Positions 26,583 to 35,017 of a stretch of DNA of 64,000 bases are shown here, in pieces. The stretch lies in NCBI RefSeq assembly GCF_001541345.2, contig NZ_LMVL02000001.1, positions 186,001 through 250,000 on the forward strand, given 5' to 3'. The notes under the pieces were generated by a model. It was given only the letters and a program-made list of their open reading frames with translations. It was not told the origin of the DNA and did no database searches. The translations under genes and the position numbers were made by a program. Numbering within the stretch: position 1 is the stretch's first letter; each line of letters starts with the position of its first letter. The DNA is from Gillisella vitis. Its GTDB lineage: Bacteria > Pseudomonadota > Alphaproteobacteria > Rhizobiales > Rhizobiaceae.

Positions 26583-27563
26583 TCAAAGAGTTGCTGCTTT
26601 TACCGTCTCATTTGACGAGGAATTATCCCGGGCTTGGTGGCGCGAATAATACCATTCACTGATAGCAAAGACCGGGATGCCGATTGCTAGCGGGATGAAA
26701 AAATACACAACGCGAAACGCAATGAGCGCGCCGATCGATGCGTCTTTGCCCATGATGAACGAGATCGTCGCTTCCATTACGCCGAGTCCACCAGGAACAT
26801 GGGCAACCAGCGCCGAGAGGTTGGCCATGACATAGGCGGTTGTCGTTTCGAAAAAACCTGCGGACGATCTTGCCAACCAAAACAGACAAGCGGCAACGGC
26901 AGTGAAATTGGCGATGCCGACAGCGACCTGGGCAAGGGCGATAGGCAAGGTTGGCAGTGAGAAGCGCCATTTGTATATTCGTATTTCACCGCGCAGCCAG
27001 GCTGAGGCGACGAGATAGATAACAATTGCAGCCAGACAAGCAAAACCAATCAGCCGGGCGGCGAAGCTCCCCATGCCACCGAGCTTGGCCGCGCTTTGCG
27101 GAAACAAGGCAAGGCAAATGCCAGCCAATCCTATCAGGCCGATTCCGACGGTTGCGCCGCAAAAGAGAATGATTTTGGCGACTTCCTCGTTTTTCAGGCC
27201 CCAGCGCCGGTAATACCGATAGCGGACCGCACCGCTGGACAGCGCCGCCAAGCCGACATTATGTCCAATGGAGAGGCTGACAAAAGACGCGACCGCGGCT
27301 TTTCGCCAGGACAAACGAGAACCGGCATAGAGGATGCCAAGATAGTCGAAGCCAGTCAAACAAAGATAGGAGACGGCGCAGAAGAATAATGACAGAGCAA
27401 AACCTGTCCATGGGATGGCAGATAATGACATTTCGATATCGTTGAGGGAGAATTTGCTCAGAGCCCGATAACTCAGCCAAAGGGCTATTGCAGTTGCGGC
27501 TAGAAAAATACCATTCAACAAAATCTTCTTTTGCATCAAATCGGTTCCGAGGTTGCTCTTCAT
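26583..27563 (-). CDS. YbhN/UPF0104-family integral membrane protein
   Basis: A 326-residue membrane protein of the lysylphosphatidylglycerol-synthase transmembrane (UPF0104/YbhN) family, with about eight hydrophobic helices. Typical family features are SIGHNVGLAALSSGAVRYRYY and the VPGGLGVMEATISFIMG segment. Start is uncertain: ATG 27563 (used here), ATG 27536, or ATG 27611, which would overlap the divergent endonuclease gene. The neighbours (a PLD-type cardiolipin synthase and an EEP-family protein) match the E. coli ybhN-clsB-ybhP trio, but here the middle gene is inverted, so they cannot all be one operon. Confidence 0.85.
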   Translation of the reverse strand: MKSNLGTDLMQKKILLNGIFLAATAIALWLSYRALSKFSLNDIEMSLSAIPWTGFALSLFFCAVSYLCLTGFDYLGILYAGSRLSWRKAAVASFVSLSIGHNVGLAALSSGAVRYRYYRRWGLKNEEVAKIILFCGATVGIGLIGLAGICLALFPQSAAKLGGMGSFAARLIGFACLAAIVIYLVASAWLRGEIRIYKWRFSLPTLPIALAQVAVGIANFTAVAACLFWLARSSAGFFETTTAYVMANLSALVAHVPGGLGVMEATISFIMGKDASIGALIAFRVVYFFIPLAIGIPVFAISEWYYSRHQARDNSSSNETVKAATL

Positions 27564-27600
27564 ACAGGGAACGATTTCCTGCCTAAGGTGTTCCCTGAAA

Positions 27601-28338
27601 ATGAGCTCCATATTTCGTCTCCTTACCTACAATATTCATAGCTGTATCGGCACAGATAGAAGGCTCGATCCAGCCAGGATTGCCGAAGTGATTGCAGCCA
27701 CCAAAGCAGATATTGTCTGCCTTCAAGAAGTGGACGTTGGGCGAAACCGAACCTCAGGAATTGATCAAGCGGACGTGATCGCAGGCTATCTCACCATGCA
27801 ATCACATTTTCATTCCGCATTGAATGTTGCCGAGGAACGATATGGCGATGCACTTTTGACCAGGTTCCCGACCCGGATCGTCCAGCAGGGCATGTTGCCA
27901 TCACGCGGTGAGCAAAGAGGCGCCCTGTTGGTGGAGGTATTGATCGGAGATATTTCGGTTAACGTCTGCGTGACACATTTCGGCTTAAGGGCGGGTGAGC
28001 GAGCAGAGCAGGCAAGGGCGCTTTTAGGTGTGGAATGGCTTGGACCCTTGCTGGAAGCAGGTGCTCCCATTGTGGTCGCAGCCGACTTGAATGCAGTCCC
28101 GAACTCAAAAGCTTTCAAACTCCTGACGGCAAGATTGGCCGATGCCACGAAAGCCAGTCTCGAGTCCGAGAACCTCAGTCGGTCGAAGCCGACATTTCCA
28201 TCTCGGTTTCCATTCCTGCGGCTGGACCATGTTCTGACATCTGGTGGATTGAACATCCTTGACGCACGGGTTATCGACACACCTTTGGCTCGGAGGGCGT
28301 CCGATCATCTGCCGCTTCTTGTTACAATGCAAATTTGA
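27601..28338 (+). CDS. Endonuclease/exonuclease/phosphatase-family protein (YbhP-like)
   Basis: A 245-residue protein of the EEP superfamily (DNase I, sphingomyelinase and phosphoinositide phosphatase fold). All catalytic blocks are visible: LTYNIHSCIGTD, the metal-binding VCLQEVD, VVAADLNAVPNS, RLDHVL and the general-base histidine ASDHLPLLV. No signal peptide. The start at 27601 (MSSIFRLLTYN) is 37 bases from the divergent YbhN-type start, so a shared promoter region is likely. By context with the cardiolipin-synthase-like gene, a phospholipid or head-group phosphodiester is a plausible substrate. Confidence 0.88.
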   Translation: MSSIFRLLTYNIHSCIGTDRRLDPARIAEVIAATKADIVCLQEVDVGRNRTSGIDQADVIAGYLTMQSHFHSALNVAEERYGDALLTRFPTRIVQQGMLPSRGEQRGALLVEVLIGDISVNVCVTHFGLRAGERAEQARALLGVEWLGPLLEAGAPIVVAADLNAVPNSKAFKLLTARLADATKASLESENLSRSKPTFPSRFPFLRLDHVLTSGGLNILDARVIDTPLARRASDHLPLLVTMQI

Positions 28339-28410
28339 TTGCAGTTCGCATCATGACATTCAATTAGTTCCATAATGTTGATTATCAATTTTAATGATTA
28401 TAATGGGGGT

Positions 28411-29342
28411 AGATTCCATTTTCAAATGCAACGAAGACAATAATGGCCATAACTTTAGAAGGATGGAATGGCCCGTTCCTTTGTTCAGTTGATTTTGGAT
28501 GAACGGCGCATCATTGCGCAGATGAATGAGAGTAAGATCAACCAGGCCGAGATTGCGCGCAGGCTTGGACGTGATCGCTCCACGATCTGCCGGGAGTTGC
28601 GGCGCAATTTCTGGCATGACCAAGAGGTCCCGATTGCTGAAGGCTACTGGCATGTGACGGCGCACCGCTTGGCCGCAACTCGCAGACGTCAGTATCGCAA
28701 GCTGTTGCGCGATCCTCATTTGTGTGCTGCGGTTATTGAGCGTTTGCAAGAAGGTTGGTCGCCGGAGCAGATTTCAGGACGGATCAGGCTGTCGAGTGGT
28801 GCGTAGACAAGGCTTAGCCATGAGACGATCTATCAGGAAGCGGATTTGATGATCTTCAGAAAGGAGCACGGCTCCGCCAACATAGCGACCGTTGTTGAAC
28901 GAAAGAGCCGTTATACAGTGCTGTTTCGCAACAATGACCGGCGTTCGAAGCCAATCATGAAACAACTGATCCATCATCTGGCTCCCCTGCCCGTCAACGC
29001 TCGGCAAAGCCTGACATTCGACAGAGGACTGGAGTTCACGTCATGGCGCGAACTCCAGACTGGCATGGGAACAGCGGCATGGTTCTGCGACCCCCAGGCA
29101 CCCTGGCAAAAAGGCACTGTCGAGAACACCAATAAACGTGTCCGACGCTATCTGCCCTCGGAAACCATTGTGCTGAATGTCACCGACCAGGATATCCGCG
29201 CCCTGTGCGAACGTCTCAACGACACGCCGAGAAAGTGCCTGAACTTCTGGACGCCGAAGGAAGTGTTCCGTCAGCACGTGTTGGCTATGAGCATATGAAG
29301 ATGTAGATTTTCGGCAAGCGTTGCATTCTGGCTGGAACCAGC
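28411..29342. mobile_element. IS30-family insertion sequence remnant
   Basis: Imperfect terminal inverted repeats of about 23 bases are visible. The left end runs 28411-28433 (AGATTCCA...AATGCAACG) and the right end, read from the opposite strand, runs 29342-29319 (GGTTCCA...AATGCAACG). A direct repeat AATGGGGGT occurs immediately outside at 28402-28410 and 29343-29351; it could be a target duplication, although IS30 elements usually make shorter ones. The transposase inside is interrupted and internally deleted, so the element is non-autonomous. Confidence 0.75.
28468..29298 (+). pseudogene. IS30-family transposase, broken
   Basis: The N-terminal part (28468-28806) has the IS30 helix-turn-helix (INQAEIARRLGRDRSTICRE) and GWSPEQISGRIRL, then an in-frame TAG at 28804. 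The same frame resumes with LSHETIYQEADLMIFRKEHG. Full-length IS30 transposases have many more residues between HETIY and the DLMIF block, so a large internal piece is missing. The DDE triad is still recognisable: D in DLMIF, D in LTFDRGLEF and E in GTVENTNKRVRRYLP. With both an amber stop and a deletion, the protein should be inactive. Confidence 0.88.
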
Positions 29343-29424
29343 AATGGGGGTGGGTTCATCTGTGAAATGCGAAGGGATATCCACCCCTCGCATTTCGATT
29401 TTCCCGCCGATGAACTGAGCTGGC

Positions 29425-30249
29425 TCAAGGCCACAAACGAGCGTGTCTGTTGACATCCTTGTAAAGCAGATAGCGGAACCTGCCGGGACCGCCGGCGTAG
29501 CAGGCTTGTGGGCAGAAGGCGCGCAACCACATGAAGTCACCGGCCTCCACCTCGACCCAGTCGTCGTTCAGTCGATAAACGGCTTTGCCTTCCAGCACAT
29601 AGAGGCCGTGTTCCATCACATGAGTTTCCATGAATGGAATGATGCCACCGGGTTGAAAGCTGACGATATTCAGGTGGAAGTCATAGCGGATATCATTTGG
29701 ATCGATGAACCGGGTGGTCCCCCAGGCGCCACCGGTGTTTGGCATCATGGCAATCTCATGCTCGTCTTCGTGGGTGAAGATTGCCGGTGGCGGCTCCAAT
29801 CCGTCTACCGGCTGGAATGTCTTGCGAACCCAGTGGAATTTTGTCGGCGCATCGCTGGTGTTGAGAACTGTCCATGTCGAACCGGCCGGCAGAAAAGCGA
29901 AAGACCCAGCACGAAGATAATGCTCAGTTGAATCAAGTGTAAGCGTGAACGCACCTTCTACAACAAAGATGGCAGTTTGCGCATTGCCATCTGGTTCCGG
30001 TCGCGTGCTGCCTCCTCCGGGTTGGACTTCCATTACATATTGCGAAAAAGTTTCCGAAAATCCTGTCATCGGTCTGGCGATGATCCAGGCGCGGGTTTTT
30101 TCCCAATGGGGCAGTAGACTGGTGACGATGTCGCTCATCACGCCTTTGGGAATGACGGCATAGGCGGTTTTGAAAACAGCCTTGCCCGAAAGCAACTGCG
30201 TCTGGGGCGGCAGGCCCCCGTAATTGGTGAAGTAGCTGTTCTCAGTCAT
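29425..30249 (-). CDS. allE: (S)-ureidoglycine aminohydrolase-like bicupin
   Basis: A 274-residue bicupin of the AllE/YlbA family, which releases ammonia from (S)-ureidoglycine in allantoin breakdown. N-terminal blocks match (NYGGLPPQTQLLSGKAVFKT and AYAVIPKGVMSDIVTSLLP), and the C-terminal cupin carries the metal-binding pattern with ETHVMEHGLYVLEGKAVYRL. The start MTENSY at 30249 fits the family; the frame extends to 30360 without similarity. No other ureide gene is nearby, so this may be one part of a pathway scattered over the genome. It lies beside the IS30 remnant. Confidence 0.87.
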   Translation of the reverse strand: MTENSYFTNYGGLPPQTQLLSGKAVFKTAYAVIPKGVMSDIVTSLLPHWEKTRAWIIARPMTGFSETFSQYVMEVQPGGGSTRPEPDGNAQTAIFVVEGAFTLTLDSTEHYLRAGSFAFLPAGSTWTVLNTSDAPTKFHWVRKTFQPVDGLEPPPAIFTHEDEHEIAMMPNTGGAWGTTRFIDPNDIRYDFHLNIVSFQPGGIIPFMETHVMEHGLYVLEGKAVYRLNDDWVEVEAGDFMWLRAFCPQACYAGGPGRFRYLLYKDVNRHARLWP

Positions 30250-30708
30250 GCGATTGGCCCTCGGCTTTTCTCCGGATGGTTTATTTCGTCTTGTATCGCA
30301 TAACCGCAATAACAGGAATCGCGAGGTGCTGTCTTTTTCTTCTGAAAATACGCTTTGCACGATATTGGGCTTGGATAACTGTCCATTTTCCGAATTAAAA
30401 ATTCCATGAAATTGTCGAACGCATGCCTTGAAACAGTCTATTTACAGCGCCATCTTCAAGCCAACCCGTGGTCCGGGCCCCTCTGGCAGCAGCCGCCGGC
30501 GCTTCTGCGATGTCGGACCGTTTTCGACACATGCGCCGGCATAGGATTGTAGCCATGGTCTTGGTTCTGCCAGGTGGTTCGCGCCCTTTTTTCCAGTCCA
30601 ATTGCTTGTCATCGATGGCGATGAACATGTCGTACCGCTCCGGCCGTGACTGCCGTTACCGTATCCCCGCCCCTAAGCTTTTGAATATCGTGCGCTAGGA
30701 GCAGGGCT
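30250..30708. other. 459-base region without a recognised gene
   Basis: Between the divergent allE-like gene and the 30709 gene I see no supported coding region. A 77-codon minus-strand frame at 30395-30628 is rich in R, A and G with no family similarity. The segment must contain the allE promoter near 30250-30360. Part of it (about 30440-30660) has coding-like GC content and could be the remnant of a decayed gene, but I could not identify it. Confidence 0.5.
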
Positions 30709-31014
30709 GTGTTTACGGAAATCTTTGCGACCCTGATCAGCTTTTTTCTGATCGATCCGATAGAGGCAGATCTTCGCAGTCGCCTGGCGTCGATGAGTGC
30801 ATCGGCAAATACAATAGAACAGACGCAAACATGCGTGCGAGAGTCAGCTCCGAAATTATTACAACAGGCACTTGATGATCCAAGCTGGGCTGTTGCCTCT
30901 GGCTTACGGATTTCTTTTGGCTGGACTACGCCGGTTGCGGTTGTCTCGGAAATTTCTCCCGAGTGTCGGACCGCCCTCTCACTACTTGGATCTGAGACCG
31001 GCGGGGATGTATAG
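30709..31014 (+). CDS. Small conserved hypothetical protein
   Basis: A 101-residue protein from a GTG start at 30709 with a good AGGAGC ribosome-binding site seven bases upstream. The N terminus (MFTEIFATLISFFLIDPIEA) is hydrophobic and may be a signal or membrane segment. Two cysteines (TCVRES and PECRTA) could form a disulfide. I recall similar rhizobial proteins with the FFLIDPxxAE start but know of no assigned function. It precedes the DUF1476 gene by 22 bases on the same strand, so they are probably co-transcribed. Confidence 0.65.
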   Translation: MFTEIFATLISFFLIDPIEADLRSRLASMSASANTIEQTQTCVRESAPKLLQQALDDPSWAVASGLRISFGWTTPVAVVSEISPECRTALSLLGSETGGDV

Positions 31015-31036
31015 ACGATTTGAACAGGGACAGGTT

Positions 31037-31375
31037 ATGACAAAACTTCACGACAGAGGACATACGATGGTTCAGAGCGTTTCAGGGCCGGACTGGTGCC
31101 CAAAGGACGATACCACCTTTACAATCCGTGCCCGTCGGAACGTTCTGACTGGATTCTGGGCCGGCGAACGTTTGGGACTGCGCGGCCAGGATTTGGTGCT
31201 TTACGCACAGGCCCTGCATGTGGAGGATCATCGATTGCCTGGTGATATCGATCTTGTTGAAAAAATTCAAGCAGATTTCGCAACGGCTGACGTGGCAATC
31301 AGCACAGCCGATATTCACCTTGTGCTGCGCTCGTCGCATCAGCAAGCGCTGCGGGATAGCGGTTGTACGGATTAA
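31037..31375 (+). CDS. DUF1476-family protein (ATPase inhibitor zeta-like)
   Basis: A 112-residue protein matching the DUF1476 / alpha-proteobacterial F1-ATPase inhibitor zeta family. The match covers FTIRARRNVLTGFWAGERLG, the LYAQALHVEDHRLPGD segment and the final ADIHLVLRSSHQQAL helix. The canonical zeta protein has a highly conserved N-terminal inhibitory segment; here that part (GHTMVQSVSGPDWCPKDD) looks divergent, so this may be a paralogue with another role. It starts 22 bases after the small gene and ends one base before the ExoD gene. Confidence 0.75.
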   Translation: MTKLHDRGHTMVQSVSGPDWCPKDDTTFTIRARRNVLTGFWAGERLGLRGQDLVLYAQALHVEDHRLPGDIDLVEKIQADFATADVAISTADIHLVLRSSHQQALRDSGCTD

Positions 31376-31376
31376 G

Positions 31377-32015
31377 ATGATGATGATATCTCGACAGCAG
31401 AGTCCTGCCGCAAGTGACGACATTGTGCGGGGCTCCGGCTTCCTGTTGGAGGTGCTGGAAACTGCTCGTTTGCGTGGTGGTATTTCCATCGGTGAACTGA
31501 TCGGTCGGCGGGGGCGCATTGGGATAGCCTTCACCTTGCTGGTGCTTTGCCTGCCGACCTTGGTTCCCCTGCCCGGTCCTTTTGGCATGGTTTTCGGCAC
31601 CTGCCTGGCATTCGTTGCTGTGCAAATGTTGTATGGTGCGGACCGGATCTGGCTTCCGGGTTTTATTGCGCGGCGAACCGTGTCGCTCAAGGTCGTGGAG
31701 ACAATGGTGCGGCTTGGACGGCCCTGGGTGCTAAAACTCGAGAGCTGGCTGATCGCCGGGCGCCTCCCGTTTCTCACGGGCAAGACGGCGCGAATGATCC
31801 TGGCACTGCCAATTCTCGTGTTGGCGGTGTTGATCTCCCTGCCAATTCCCTTTGGCAATACCGCTCCGGCGCTTGCAATTATCCTGATCGCTATCGCTCT
31901 TGCGGAACGCGATGGCCTTGTGGTGATTTTTTCACTCTTCTTTGCCGCTGGTGCCGGTGTCGTGACCTATTATCTCGTCACCGCCGCTGGAAACCTGCTG
32001 ACCTGGGCGTTTTAG
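31377..32015 (+). CDS. exoD: ExoD-family exopolysaccharide synthesis protein
   Basis: About 212 residues of the ExoD family, integral membrane proteins first linked to exopolysaccharide production and nodule invasion in Sinorhizobium. Several helices are visible, including IAFTLLVLCLPTLVPLPGP, LALPILVLAVLISLPIP and the C-terminal VVIFSLFFAAGAGVVTYYLV. The conserved PxPG-type loop (LVPLPGPFG) is intact. Three consecutive ATG codons (31377, 31380, 31383) make the exact start uncertain. It follows the DUF1476 gene by one base and is probably the last gene of a three-gene operon. Confidence 0.88.
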   Translation: MMMISRQQSPAASDDIVRGSGFLLEVLETARLRGGISIGELIGRRGRIGIAFTLLVLCLPTLVPLPGPFGMVFGTCLAFVAVQMLYGADRIWLPGFIARRTVSLKVVETMVRLGRPWVLKLESWLIAGRLPFLTGKTARMILALPILVLAVLISLPIPFGNTAPALAIILIAIALAERDGLVVIFSLFFAAGAGVVTYYLVTAAGNLLTWAF

Positions 32016-32045
32016 CGGTTCTGCTGGTGGAGAAGTAGATCGTCT

Positions 32046-32513
32046 CTATTTCGCCATTGGTACGAAGAGCCCGAGCTTGATATCCCGCAGCACGACATTG
32101 TTATGCATTCGGCGTATTTGCGGGTTTTCGGCCATGATAAGGGCAGCGATATCGTCGTAATGCTCAACGTCACGGGCGGTGACGATTGCGATCAAATCGA
32201 CCTGGCCAGTGACATAATAAACCTGCTGAATATGATCCTGCCGTTCCGACCATGTGCGAAAGCGGGCGAGCGCATCGTAATTGTCGCGCTCAATCTCCAT
32301 GCCGACGATAAATACCATGGGATGGCCGGTCATCTTGCGGTCGACCACAGCGACTTCACTTTTGACGATCCCCTCTTCCCGCAGCCGTTTCAGACGTCTT
32401 TGTACCGCCGATAGAGAAAGCCCGATCTGTTCGGCAATGATCTCGGCCTTCAGCTGACAATTTCTCTGAATGATATCGATGATCTGGCGATCGAACCGAT
32501 CCAAATGGTCCAT
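32046..32513 (-). CDS. Lrp/AsnC-family transcriptional regulator
   Basis: A 155-residue regulator: an N-terminal helix-turn-helix (DIIQRNCQLKAEIIAEQIG and LSLSAVQRRLKRLREEGI) and a C-terminal RAM/AsnC ligand domain (HIQQVYYVTGQVDLIAIV). Lrp-type proteins bind amino acids as effectors. It is divergent from an amino-acid ABC importer and homocysteine S-methyltransferase operon, with 162 bases between, and is its likely regulator. Length and domains are complete. Confidence 0.93.
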   Translation of the reverse strand: MDHLDRFDRQIIDIIQRNCQLKAEIIAEQIGLSLSAVQRRLKRLREEGIVKSEVAVVDRKMTGHPMVFIVGMEIERDNYDALARFRTWSERQDHIQQVYYVTGQVDLIAIVTARDVEHYDDIAALIMAENPQIRRMHNNVVLRDIKLGLFVPMAK

Positions 32514-32675
32514 ATAGCTGATCCTCCAAAGGTGCGTTTCACACTCTTTTTCCAGGGACTATCCGCTTTGTGCAAGGATTTTCTGCGGTAATTATGCAAT
32601 CTGGTCCGAAATTGCGCGCATAAACTGCGCGGATAAGCCATTATTGTGACAGATAATTTGAAGACTGGATCCTGT

Positions 32676-33455
32676 ATGACAGATAGTGGCGGTTTCGCCC
32701 TTGAGGTGGAAGACATCCACAAGAGCTTCGGCGCACACGCGGTTCTGAAGGGTGTATCGCTGTGCGCGGCGAAAGGTGACGTCATTTCGATCATCGGGTC
32801 TTAGGGGTCTGGAAAAAGTACGTTTCTGCGCTGCATCAACTTCCTAGAAATGCCGGATCGAGGGCGTATCGTCGTCAATGGTGAAGAGGTTGCCATCAAG
32901 CTGGGGCGGCGTGGTGAGCCAAAGCCCGTCAGCTGGCGTCAGGTCGAGCGGCTGCGGACCGGACTTGGGATGGTGTTTCAAAACTTCAATCTCTGGGCGC
33001 ATCGGACTGTGTTGGAAAACGTGATCGAAGCGCCGGTGCATGTGATGGGCGTCAAGCGCGCGGAGGCTATCGAACGGGCCGAAGCGTTGCTGCATAAGGT
33101 CGGCCTTTATGACAAGCGCGATGCTTATCCGGCTTTCCTGTCCGGTGGGCAGCAACAACGTGCCGCTATTGCACGGGCACTCTGCGTGGAACCTGCCGTC
33201 ATGTTGTTCGATGAGCCAACATCGGCGCTCGATCCGGAATTGGTCGGTGAAGTATTGAAGGTCATTCGGGATCTGGCCGAGGAAGGCCGCACCATGCTGC
33301 TCGTCACGCATGAAATGCGCTTTGCCCGCGATGTTTCCAGCCATGTCATGTTTCTGCATCAAGGACAGGTTGAGGAACAGGGGCCGCCTGAACAAGTCTT
33401 CGGCAATCCGTTCAGCGACCGGTGTCGAGAATTTACCGGGGGGATCGGCGTCTGA
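32676..33455 (+). pseudogene. Amino-acid ABC transporter ATPase with amber codon in Walker A
   Basis: From ATG 32676 the frame encodes MTDSGGFALEVEDIHKSFGA and continues to 33455, but codon 43 (32802-32804) is TAG, between IIGS and GSGKST. Relatives have serine here (GSSGSGKST), so one base change TCG to TAG explains it. Everything else is intact in the same frame: Walker A lysine, FQNFNLWAHRTVLENVIEAP, signature LSGGQQQRAAIARAL, Walker B (VMLFDEPTSALDPE) and MLLVTHEMRFARDVS. It is a HisP/OccP-type ATPase and the only ATPase of this importer. It may be a genuine null allele, a suppressed amber, or a sequencing error. Confidence 0.9.
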
Positions 33456-33499
33456 CCGGATCTTTGAGAATTTAAAATTCAACCAGGAGAAAGCCTTTT

Positions 33500-34270
33500 A
33501 TGAAATTCTTCCCGCTGCTTTTGGCAGGCGCTGCCTTTGCCTTTTCCGCTTTTTCCGCCGAGGCCGATGTGCGGTTTGGTGTTATGAACGAATCCTATCC
33601 GCCCTTCTTCGCCAAGGATGCGAGCGGCAAATGGCAGGGGTGGGAAATCGACCTGATGGATGCTGTTTGCGCTGAGATGAAAGAGAAATGCTCTATCGTC
33701 GAACTGTCCTGGGATGGACTGATCCCGGCTTTGGGCGCCAAGAAGTTCGACGTGATCTGGTCTTCCATGTCGATTACCGATGAGCGCAAAAAGGTGATAG
33801 ATTTCACAGATAAATATTACAATACCCCCAGCCGACTGATTGGTATGAAGGATATGAAGCCGGGCGCCAGCGCCGATGACGTCAAGGGCAAGACCATCGG
33901 TATTCAGGTGTCGACCATTCAGTCTGAATATTACAAAAAGTATTTTGCCAAGGTGGCCTCGGAAAAGACCTACCAGACGCTGGATGAAGCCTTTCAGGAC
34001 CTAGCCGCAGGACGGATCGATTACGTCTTCGGTGATTCCATCGTGCTCGACACTTTCGTCAAGAGTGATGCAGGCAAGGATTGCTGCGCCAATATGGGCG
34101 ATGTCGCCGATGATGCCGCCGTGCTTGGTTCAGGCGTGGGTGGCGGTTTGCGCAAGGACGATACCGCTTTGAAGGCAAAGTTGAATGCGGCGCTGGCCGC
34201 TGTCCGGGCCAGCGGCAAATATGATGAGATCACCAAGAAATATTTCGATTTCAACATCTATGGTAAGTAA
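33500..34270 (+). CDS. Amino-acid ABC transporter substrate-binding protein
   Basis: A 256-residue periplasmic binding protein of family 3 (polar amino acid / lysine-arginine-ornithine type). A Sec signal peptide ([20 protein letters not shown]) is cleaved near residue 22. The ligand-pocket motifs [20 protein letters not shown] and [20 protein letters not shown] match the family. It lies 44 bases after the amber-interrupted ATPase gene and is followed by two permease genes and a homocysteine S-methyltransferase gene, so a methylated amino acid such as S-methylmethionine is a reasonable guess at the ligand. Confidence 0.92.
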   Translation: MKFFPLLLAGAAFAFSAFSAEADVRFGVMNESYPPFFAKDASGKWQGWEIDLMDAVCAEMKEKCSIVELSWDGLIPALGAKKFDVIWSSMSITDERKKVIDFTDKYYNTPSRLIGMKDMKPGASADDVKGKTIGIQVSTIQSEYYKKYFAKVASEKTYQTLDEAFQDLAAGRIDYVFGDSIVLDTFVKSDAGKDCCANMGDVADDAAVLGSGVGGGLRKDDTALKAKLNAALAAVRASGKYDEITKKYFDFNIYGK

Positions 34271-34286
34271 ACGGTAGCTTACGTAA

Positions 34287-35009
34287 ATGAATGTTTCCCC
34301 CGGCATATTCGATCTGCTTTCCCCCTATCCACCTGGATGGGGCGGAACGCTGCTATGGGGTGCCGGGGCAACGCTTATCATTTCGGCGGGCGCTTTTCTG
34401 ATCGGGTTGGCGATTGGGATTGGCGGCGCTTTGGGCAAGCTGTCCGGTAACCGCCTGCTGCTCGGATTGCTCGACGTCTACACGACAGCGGTGCGCGCCG
34501 TGCCGGAACTGATCCTGATTGTCGGTCTTTATTATGCAGGCACCGATGGACTTAACCGGCTGTTGCAAGCATTTGGCATGCCAGTGGTCGAGGTCAATGG
34601 GTTGATTGCCGCGATTGCGGTTCTGGGCGTCGTCCAGGGTGCTTATATGACCGAAGTGCTCAGGGGGGCTATTCTGGCGATCCCGATTGGTCAAAGTGAG
34701 GCGGCAAAAGCCTTCGGCATGTCGCCGCTCCTGCGGTTTCGTAGGGTTACTTTGCCGGCGCTGCTGCCCAACGCCCTGCCCGGCCTTGCCAATTTGTGGA
34801 TGGCTGTCACCAAGGATAGCGCGCTGGTTGCCGTTGTCGGCTATCAGGAACTGGCACTTGCGACCCGGCTGGCAGGGGCGAGCACCAAGCATTACTTCCT
34901 GTTTTTCCTGGCTGCCGCCCTGCTCTATCTCGCCATCACTCTCGTTTCCAACCTGTTCTTCAAGCTGATCGAGCGCCAAGTGCGGCGCGGTCAGCCAATG
35001 TTGTCCTAG
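34287..35009 (+). CDS. Amino-acid ABC transporter permease (HisQ-like)
   Basis: A 240-residue permease of the His/Glu/Gln/Arg family with about five hydrophobic helices. The EAA loop reads GQSEAAKAFGMSPLLRFRRV, followed by LPALLPNALPGLANLWMAV. The N-terminal half has the usual VYTTAVRAVPELILIVGLYY block. It starts 16 bases after the binding-protein gene and ends eight bases before the second permease gene. With it, it would form the heterodimeric channel of the importer. Confidence 0.93.
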   Translation: MNVSPGIFDLLSPYPPGWGGTLLWGAGATLIISAGAFLIGLAIGIGGALGKLSGNRLLLGLLDVYTTAVRAVPELILIVGLYYAGTDGLNRLLQAFGMPVVEVNGLIAAIAVLGVVQGAYMTEVLRGAILAIPIGQSEAAKAFGMSPLLRFRRVTLPALLPNALPGLANLWMAVTKDSALVAVVGYQELALATRLAGASTKHYFLFFLAAALLYLAITLVSNLFFKLIERQVRRGQPMLS

Positions 35010-35017
35010 GAGATGTG

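Noticed and set aside
30395..30628. 77-codon frame between allE and the 30709 gene
   Set aside because: I looked for a transposase or other fragment but could not match any family.
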